Source: Rhizobium sp. CIAT894 (GTDB lineage: Bacteria > Pseudomonadota > Alphaproteobacteria > Rhizobiales > Rhizobiaceae). Taken from it: 64,000 nt of DNA. A program made the position numbers and the translations under genes. Location of the stretch: assembly GCF_000172795.2 (NCBI RefSeq), contig NZ_CP020947.1, positions 4,357,001 through 4,421,000 of the forward strand, in the 5' to 3' direction. The notes below the pieces were generated by a model. It did no database searches. It was not told the DNA's origin and saw nothing but the letters and a program-made list of their open reading frames with translations. Shown one piece after another: positions 58,580 through 64,000 of the stretch. The first letter of the stretch is position 1. Each line of letters opens with the position of its first letter.

Positions 58580-59090
58580 TATCGCTTGCAAGCTGGCCCG
58601 CAATGCCGGCGTCGCCATGATCCTTGCCGCTGCGGCGTTCCTCTCTGCCTGCCAGGTCCGGCCGCTCTACTCCGAGAGCTCGGGTGTCGTTGAGAAGCTT
58701 TCCTCGGTCGGCTTTTCCGAGGCGGGCAGCCGGGTCGAACAGCAAGTGCGCAATCGCCTGATCTTCCTTGCCTCCCGCGGTGCGGGCGAAGCGGAAAATC
58801 CCCAATATCGGGTCGAGATGCACGCCACCTCGAGCGTTGCCAGTACGCTGCTCCAGGAATCCGACGATACATCGAAGGCCGGCCGTGTCACCGTCAACGT
58901 CTCATACACGCTGAGCGCCACGGCCGACGGCCATGTCATCAAGGCAGGCAGCCGCCAGGTCACGGCACTGGTGGATTTCTCCGAACAGGAATTCGCCAAG
59001 CAAAGGGCGATCCGCGATGCGGAAAACCGTGCGGCGGATCAGGTGGCGGAATTCGTAGGAGCCGATATCGCCGCCGCCCTCAGCCGCTGA
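58569..59090 (+). CDS. lptE: LptE-like LPS-assembly lipoprotein
   Basis: This 173-residue lipoprotein has a lipobox (AFLSAC) at about residues 23-28. LptE plugs the LptD barrel for LPS export. VRPLYS after the Cys and [10 protein letters not shown] are characteristic of this family. The start is a TTG at 58569, overlapping the leuS end, with AAAGGA upstream. Confidence 0.88.
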
Positions 59091-59100
59091 GGGCGGTGAT

Positions 59101-60141
59101 GTGGCAGAGATAAAGTCCCACGAATTCGAGACCTTCCTGCAGAAATCGGCTGGAAACTATCGGATCTTCGTCATTTACGGGCCGGACCGCGGCCTGGTGT
59201 CCGAACGTGCGGCTCAGCTTGCCGGCAAAACCGGCGTTGCTCTCGATGATCCTTTCTCGCTGACCAAACTCGATATCGGCGACCTGCAGAAGGATCCGGG
59301 ACGATTGGTCGACGAAGTTCAGTCGATCGGCCTGTTCGGTGGCGAGAAGCTGATCTGGATCCGCGGCGCCTCCAATGAAAAATATCTTGTCGATCCCTTG
59401 GCACTGCTTGCCGAAAAGCCGCTTGAAGCTGCCCATCTGATCGTCGAGGCTGGCGACTTGAAGAAGGGTTCGCTGCTTCGCAAGACCGCCGAGACGGCGC
59501 GATCTATCATGACGATCCCGTCTTACGCCGATGACAGCCGCGCCCTGAACGCCTTGATCGACACGGAGCTTGGCACAGAGAAGCTCGGCATCACGCCGGC
59601 TGCGCGCCAGGCGCTGATCGCATTGATCGGCGGCGACCGCATCGCGTCACGCAATGAGGTGCGTAAACTTGCCCTCTATTGCCGCGGTTACCCGACCGTC
59701 GAGGAACATCACGTTACCGAAATAATCGGCGACGCCAGCGCGATCTCTGTTGACGATGCCGTCGACGCCATCCTGAGCGGCGATCTCAATGCCTTTTTGC
59801 ATGCCATGCAGAAGATCAGCAGCTCCAAAACCGCGATTTTTCTCGTGCTGCAGGCATGCCTGAAACAGTTTCAGCTTCTCGATACAATGCGCGCCGAAAT
59901 GGAAGAAAAACGCCTGCAGGCGCCTCAGATCATGCAGACCATGGGTCGTCATCTGCATTTCCGCCGCAAGCCGATCATCGAACAGGCCCTGCGGCATTGG
60001 ACCGCGGAAAGCATTGCCCGTGAATCCAATCGTCTGCAGGCAGCGATCCTGCAAAGCCGGCGGCGGCAGGTGCTGGAAGACAGCGTTGCCATGCAGACGC
60101 TGCTCTCCACCACCCTTCAATCCGGTCGTAAATCCACCTGA
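59101..60141 (+). CDS. holA: HolA, DNA polymerase III delta subunit
   Basis: This 346-residue clamp-loader subunit opens the beta clamp. It has a RIFVIYGPDRGLVSERAAQL N-terminus, SIGLFGGEKLIWIRGAS, and the C-terminal collar region (HFRRKPIIEQALRHW). The start is a GTG at 59101, 10 nt after lptE, with GAGGG upstream. The order leuS-lptE-holA then convergent parB is conserved in the group. Confidence 0.94.
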   Translation: MAEIKSHEFETFLQKSAGNYRIFVIYGPDRGLVSERAAQLAGKTGVALDDPFSLTKLDIGDLQKDPGRLVDEVQSIGLFGGEKLIWIRGASNEKYLVDPLALLAEKPLEAAHLIVEAGDLKKGSLLRKTAETARSIMTIPSYADDSRALNALIDTELGTEKLGITPAARQALIALIGGDRIASRNEVRKLALYCRGYPTVEEHHVTEIIGDASAISVDDAVDAILSGDLNAFLHAMQKISSSKTAIFLVLQACLKQFQLLDTMRAEMEEKRLQAPQIMQTMGRHLHFRRKPIIEQALRHWTAESIARESNRLQAAILQSRRRQVLEDSVAMQTLLSTTLQSGRKST

Positions 60142-60192
60142 CCATCCTAAGGCGGGGCGGGTGTGAATCAGTTCGATAGCGACCGCTCTTCT

Positions 60193-60236
60193 GCATGTCG
60201 CCCGGAAGGATGCACGCTTCCGGGCTAATGACATGC
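60193..60236. terminator. Long hairpin between holA and parB
   Basis: GCCCGGAAG/CTTCCGGGC (60200-60225) is extended by GCATGTC/GACATGC outside it. It lies between convergent holA and parB, with no long T run. Confidence 0.6.
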
Positions 60237-60290
60237 GGAAACAAAGAGCAAAGCCTGTCGCGGAAGCAGGTTTGATGCGAGGCGCTGAAG

Positions 60291-61172
60291 CTAGCGCCTC
60301 TCAAGCAAGCGGCAAATTTCCTCGAGCTGCTCTAGCGACTTGTAGGAAATTTTGATCTGGCCGCCGCTGGTCTTATGATTGATCGAGACATCGAGCCCGA
60401 GCGCATCGGAAAGCGTCCGTTCCAAAGCCAGTGTATCGGAATCCTTCTGATCTTGCCGTAACGCCGGCTGCTGTGGCTCCGATTGCGCCTTGATATTGTT
60501 TTGCGCCAGCTTTTCCGCATCGCGAACCGACATGCCCTTGGCAACGATCGTGCGGGCAAGACTGGCCGGGTCGGAGGTGGAAACAAGTGCGCGGGCGTGA
60601 CCAGCCGAGAGGCTGCCGGCGGCAAGCAGGTCGCGCACCGGATCGGGCAGTTTCAGCAGCCGCAGGGAGTTGGCGACATGGCTGCGGCTTTTGCCGATGA
60701 TTTCGCCGAGGTCATTCTGCGTATAGCCATATTCGGCAATAAGCTGCTCATACCCCAGAGCTTCTTCAAGAGCATTGAGATCCGCCCGCTGGACGTTTTC
60801 GACAATGGCGATTTCCAGCGCCGTCTTGTCATCGACGTCACGGATAATGACCGGAATCTCGATCAGCCCAGCCAGCTGGGCTGCCCGCCAGCGACGTTCG
60901 CCGGCAATGATCTCGTAGCGATCCCGGTCCATCGTCCGCACGACAATCGGCTGCACGATGCCGTGCTGACGAATAGAACTTGCAAGATCGTGCAGCTCGG
61001 CGTCATCAAAAAAACGACGGGGGTTGCGGGGATTGCGGCTGACGAACTCGATCGGGATCATTCTGTCGGCGCTGACAGTGCGCTCGGCCTCAACCGGCAC
61101 AGGCTGATCCATTTCCCCAATCAGCGCCGCAAGGCCGCGACCCAATCGCCTCTTCGATACATCGTCATTCAT
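60291..61172 (-). CDS. parB: ParB, chromosome partitioning protein
   Basis: This 293-residue protein has an N-terminal arginine-rich ParA-contact segment (SKRRLGRGLAALIG), the CTP/GERRW box (VAIPVHR-region equivalent IIAGERRWRAAQLAG), a helix-turn-helix (YTQNDLGEIIGKSRSHVANSL), LSAGHARALVS, and a C-terminal dimer domain. It binds parS and loads as a sliding clamp. It lies 32 nt after parA, and parS-type sites are in this window. Confidence 0.96.
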   Translation of the reverse strand: MNDDVSKRRLGRGLAALIGEMDQPVPVEAERTVSADRMIPIEFVSRNPRNPRRFFDDAELHDLASSIRQHGIVQPIVVRTMDRDRYEIIAGERRWRAAQLAGLIEIPVIIRDVDDKTALEIAIVENVQRADLNALEEALGYEQLIAEYGYTQNDLGEIIGKSRSHVANSLRLLKLPDPVRDLLAAGSLSAGHARALVSTSDPASLARTIVAKGMSVRDAEKLAQNNIKAQSEPQQPALRQDQKDSDTLALERTLSDALGLDVSINHKTSGGQIKISYKSLEQLEEICRLLERR

Positions 61173-61204
61173 GATCTACACTCACCTACGCCCCTGATAT
61201 GATA

Positions 61205-61999
61205 TTACGCGGCCAGTCTTTGGCGTTCCCTTTGGATAACCTCAGAGGCGAGCTGCAGATAGGCCTGGCTGCCCGCGCATTTCAAATCATAAAGAATAGC
61301 CGGCTTGCCGTAGGAGGGCGCCTCGGAAACCCGGACGTTGCGCGGAATTAACGTATGATAAACCTTCTCGCCGAGATGCGTGCGCACATCATTGACCACC
61401 TGCTGGGCAAGATTGTTGCGCGCATCGAACATCGTCAAGACGATGCCCTGAATGTCCAGGCGCGGATTGACCGTGCGGCGAACCTGACTGACGGTTTCAA
61501 GCAGCTGGCTTAGACCTTCCAAAGCAAAAAATTCACATTGCAGCGGCACCAACACCGAATGCGCCGCCGCCATGGCATTCATCGTCAGCAGATTGAACGA
61601 CGGCGGGCAATCCAGAAGAATATAGGAAAATGTCATTGCTTCTGGCGACGACAACGCTTTGCGCAGTTTGAACACCCGGTCGCTCTGCTGCGAAATTTCC
61701 ATCTCGATGCCAAGCAGATCCATCGTCGAAGGAACGATGAAGAGATTGGGCACCGCTGCCTCGAGCGTCACGTCCCTGATGCTGCGCTCCCCCACCATGA
61801 GATCATAGGAGGAGAGTTTCCGATCGCGGCGATCGATGCCGAGGCCGGTGCTGGCATTGCCCTGCGGGTCGAGATCGACAATCAAGACACGCTCACCGAT
61901 AGCGGCAAGGGCTGTTGCCAAATTGATTGCGGTGGTGGTTTTCCCTACGCCACCCTTCTGATTTGCGATGGTAATTATTCGGTGTTTTTCGCCAGCCAT
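61205..61999 (-). CDS. parA: ParA, chromosome partitioning ATPase
   Basis: This 264-residue deviant Walker ATPase has ITIANQKGGVGKTTTAINLA, VLIVDLDPQGNASTGLG, YILLDCPPSFNLLTMNAM and a C-terminal PSYGKPAILYDLKCAGS. It interacts with ParB for chromosome segregation. It follows rsmG by 19 nt. The ParA/MinD N-terminal helix is short, as in chromosomal Soj. Confidence 0.97.
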   Translation of the reverse strand: MAGEKHRIITIANQKGGVGKTTTAINLATALAAIGERVLIVDLDPQGNASTGLGIDRRDRKLSSYDLMVGERSIRDVTLEAAVPNLFIVPSTMDLLGIEMEISQQSDRVFKLRKALSSPEAMTFSYILLDCPPSFNLLTMNAMAAAHSVLVPLQCEFFALEGLSQLLETVSQVRRTVNPRLDIQGIVLTMFDARNNLAQQVVNDVRTHLGEKVYHTLIPRNVRVSEAPSYGKPAILYDLKCAGSQAYLQLASEVIQRERQRLAA

Positions 62000-62018
62000 T
62001 GCAGCAATATCCGATCTG

Positions 62019-62636
62019 TTAAGCCAAGCGCCGGAGATTCGATATTTCCAAAATAACAGATTCCTGCTCGACGGCGCTCTTATGTTCTAACAGATCGAAC
62101 CTCCACCGACCACGTGCTTTGTCGATTTCCCTCTGGTAATCCCGGCCTTTATGAAAGAGGCAACGACAATTTTCATTGCCAAGCATCCAGGCAGCGGAAT
62201 ATCCGATCAGCCCATCGAGCTCGGCCAGGGCTCGGGCGGAGATCGCGTCGCATTCGCCGATCTCAGTAGGCGCATCTTCAATTCGAATAGCATGCACGCT
62301 CGCGCGCGCATTGGTCTCGCGCAGCGCCGTGCGCAGAAACGCTGCTTTTTTATGATTGCTCTCGACCAGATGCACCCATCCGTCTTGCAATTCGGCCAGA
62401 TAGATTGCCGTGATCACCCCAGGGAATCCACCTCCGCTTCCAAGGTCGACCCAGGTGATCGGCTGCGGCTGGATTTGAAAAATCTGGCTACTATCGGCGA
62501 TATGCCGGTGCCACAGATCGTCGAGCGTTGAGGCCGCCACCAGGTTGATCGTTTTGGCCCACTTCTGAAAGAGCGCCGCAAAGTGTTGGAGCCGTTCCTG
62601 TGTTTCACGTGAAACACGTAAGCCGTTTAATTCCAT
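62019..62636 (-). CDS. rsmG: RsmG (GidB), 16S rRNA G527 methyltransferase
   Basis: This 205-residue protein makes m7G527 in 16S rRNA. It has the SAM motif [19 protein letters not shown] and [11 protein letters not shown] upstream. The N-terminus includes [10 protein letters not shown], encoded across a perfect parS site. It lies between mnmG and parA in the classic mnmG-rsmG-parA-parB order. Confidence 0.96.
   Translation of the reverse strand: MELNGLRVSRETQERLQHFAALFQKWAKTINLVAASTLDDLWHRHIADSSQIFQIQPQPITWVDLGSGGGFPGVITAIYLAELQDGWVHLVESNHKKAAFLRTALRETNARASVHAIRIEDAPTEIGECDAISARALAELDGLIGYSAAWMLGNENCRCLFHKGRDYQREIDKARGRWRFDLLEHKSAVEQESVILEISNLRRLA
62601..62616. other. Perfect parS site in rsmG
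   Basis: TGTTTCACGTGAAACA matches the ParB binding consensus at all 16 positions. It lies at the 5' end of rsmG, about 1.4 kb from parB. Confidence 0.93.
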
Positions 62637-62661
62637 TCTGAAAGACTCTCAATTCTCGTAA

Positions 62662-64000
62662 TCAGGCGCTGTGACGTTCGGAAGAATTTATTCGACGCAG
62701 ATGCACAAGCAGCAGCGCGATGGCTGCCGGCGTCATCCCCTCGACGATAGCCGCTTGGGCGATATTAAAGGGCCGCACCGCATTCAGCTTCGTCTTGAGC
62801 TCGTTCGACAGACCGGAGAGGGCGTCGTAGTTGAAATCTGCCGGAATCTGCCGCTCCTCGTCACGCTGCTGATCGGCGATGGCGGATGCCTGCCTCTCCA
62901 GGTAGACCGAATATCCCGCTTCGATTTCCAATGCTTCCGCAACTTTGGGTGCAATCGCGGCAAAGGTTTCCGGCCAAACTTCCCGAAGTGCGGCAAAATC
63001 GTAATTTGGATAGGACAGGAGATCATAAGCCGTTCGGCGCTGACCATCGAGATTGATGTTCAAGCCGGCGCGACGCGCCTCGTTCGGCGTCACCGCCAGC
63101 GACGTTAGCAGCGCGCGACCGGCGTCGATCTCTGCCTGATAGGCGGTGAAGCGCCGGACCCGGTCGTGACTGATGCAGCCCAACCGCATCGCCAGCGGCG
63201 TCAGGCGCATATCGGCATTATCGGCCCGAAGCGTCAGTCTATATTCGGCGCGTGACGTAAACATTCGGTACGGCTCCGTAACGCCGCGTGATGTCAGATC
63301 GTCGATCATGACTCCGATATAGGAAGTGGTTCGGCTGAAATGGAACGGTTCCGAATCGCTGCTTCGCAACGCAGCATTAAGCCCCGCCGCCAAGCCCTGC
63401 GCCGCCGCCTCTTCATAGCCGGTGGTCCCGTTGATCTGGCCGGCGAGGAACAGACCTTTCAGTCGCTTCACTTCCAAAGACGGTGTTAGCTCACGCGGAT
63501 CGACATGGTCATATTCGATCGCGTAACCCGGTTGAAGGATTCTCGCCTGTTCGAGCCCGGGGATCGTCTTGATAAATGCACCCTGGACCTCGGCGGGAAG
63601 GGAGGTGGAGATCCCGTTCGGATAGACGGTGTCGTCGTCGAGCCCCTCCGGTTCCAGGAAGACCTGGTGTCCGTCGCGCTCCCCAAACTTGACCAGCTTG
63701 TCCTCGATCGATGGGCAATAACGCGGCCCGACCCCTTCGATCTGACCGGAATACATGGCCGATCGCATGATGTTGTCGACGATAATCCGGTGCGTTGCTT
63801 CGGTCGTCCTGGTGACGCCACACTCAATCTGGGGGGTTGTGATTGCGTCGGTCATAAACGAGAAGGGGACAAGCTCTGCATCGGCTCCCTGCCGACCAAC
63901 AGCCTGCCAATCAATGGTCTTGCCATCCAGCCGCGCCGGCGTTCCGGTTTTCAGACGCCCGAGCTGCAAGCCGAGCCGGGCCAAGGTGGCAGACAAGCCA
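62662..64000 (-). CDS. mnmG: MnmG (GidA), tRNA uridine-5 carboxymethylaminomethyl modification enzyme (5' end outside window)
   Basis: About 446 C-terminal residues are present. The frame is open through the window edge. Visible segments include [70 protein letters not shown] (FAD-linked), and [21 protein letters not shown]. With MnmE it adds cmnm5 to U34 of certain tRNAs. The FAD-binding N-terminus lies beyond 64000. Confidence 0.95.
   Translation of the reverse strand, partial: GLSATLARLGLQLGRLKTGTPARLDGKTIDWQAVGRQGADAELVPFSFMTDAITTPQIECGVTRTTEATHRIIVDNIMRSAMYSGQIEGVGPRYCPSIEDKLVKFGERDGHQVFLEPEGLDDDTVYPNGISTSLPAEVQGAFIKTIPGLEQARILQPGYAIEYDHVDPRELTPSLEVKRLKGLFLAGQINGTTGYEEAAAQGLAAGLNAALRSSDSEPFHFSRTTSYIGVMIDDLTSRGVTEPYRMFTSRAEYRLTLRADNADMRLTPLAMRLGCISHDRVRRFTAYQAEIDAGRALLTSLAVTPNEARRAGLNINLDGQRRTAYDLLSYPNYDFAALREVWPETFAAIAPKVAEALEIEAGYSVYLERQASAIADQQRDEERQIPADFNYDALSGLSNELKTKLNAVRPFNIAQAAIVEGMTPAAIALLLVHLRRINSSERHSA

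Overview
The window is chromosomal DNA from a member of the Rhizobiaceae, most likely Rhizobium of the etli/leguminosarum group. The basis is the high-GC codon use, the typical alphaproteobacterial gene orders (mnmG-rsmG-parA-parB; holA-lptE-leuS; htpX-rsmB-heparinase-purH; rsfS-rlmH-envC-ctpA-rppH), a RIME-type intergenic repeat, a GTTC-N7-GTTC SOS box, and an alpha-r14-like small RNA carrying repeated CCUCCUCCC loops. The protein repertoire is mostly core. I see no prophage, integrase, transposase, CRISPR array, tRNA or rRNA.

Layout. 1-4.1 kb: the 3' end of nadD, a compound palindromic element, a minus-strand anti-Shine-Dalgarno sRNA, then the molybdate genes modA-modB-modC with a convergent short modE. 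4.2-10.6 kb: rsfS, rlmH, an EnvC-like protein, ctpA, a YibQ-like polysaccharide-deacetylase-fold protein and rppH, followed by convergent bfd-bfr (iron storage). 11-17 kb: the SOS mutagenesis cassette imuA-imuB-dnaE2 with a LexA box. 17-23.5 kb: small metabolic genes, leuD, a serine dehydratase-like gene, leuB and a PAP2 phosphatase. 23.6-30 kb (minus): an MHS-family transporter with a large soluble insert, a His-rich FtsX-type ABC exporter with a Tat-exported partner, and a PHO-box-controlled alkaline phosphatase. 30-36 kb: a small unrecognised ORF, asd, a lytic transglycosylase, a diguanylate cyclase, a beta-carbonic anhydrase and a pyridoxal kinase. 36-42 kb: the giant NAD-glutamate dehydrogenase and an Atg22-like MFS protein. 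42-51 kb: purH, a heparinase II/III-like protein, rsmB, htpX, SdhAF4 and acsA. 51-64 kb: TrcR, an orphan flagellin, prpE, a YggS-like PLP protein, leuS-lptE-holA, and parB-parA-rsmG-mnmG running off the right edge.

The genes form several functional modules. These are molybdate uptake under ModE, late cell-envelope and ribosome maturation, damage-induced mutagenesis, leucine synthesis (leuD and leuB), phosphate-starvation phosphatase plus a possible metal-handling ABC system, acyl-CoA activation (acsA, prpE), and chromosome segregation. One perfect parS site and two near-matches lie in the window. The perfect one is inside rsmG beside parAB, which suggests an origin-proximal partition region. 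The least conventional features are the sRNA at about 362-485, the His-rich ABC locus, the MHS transporter insert, the small ORF before asd, and the structured intergenic repeats.
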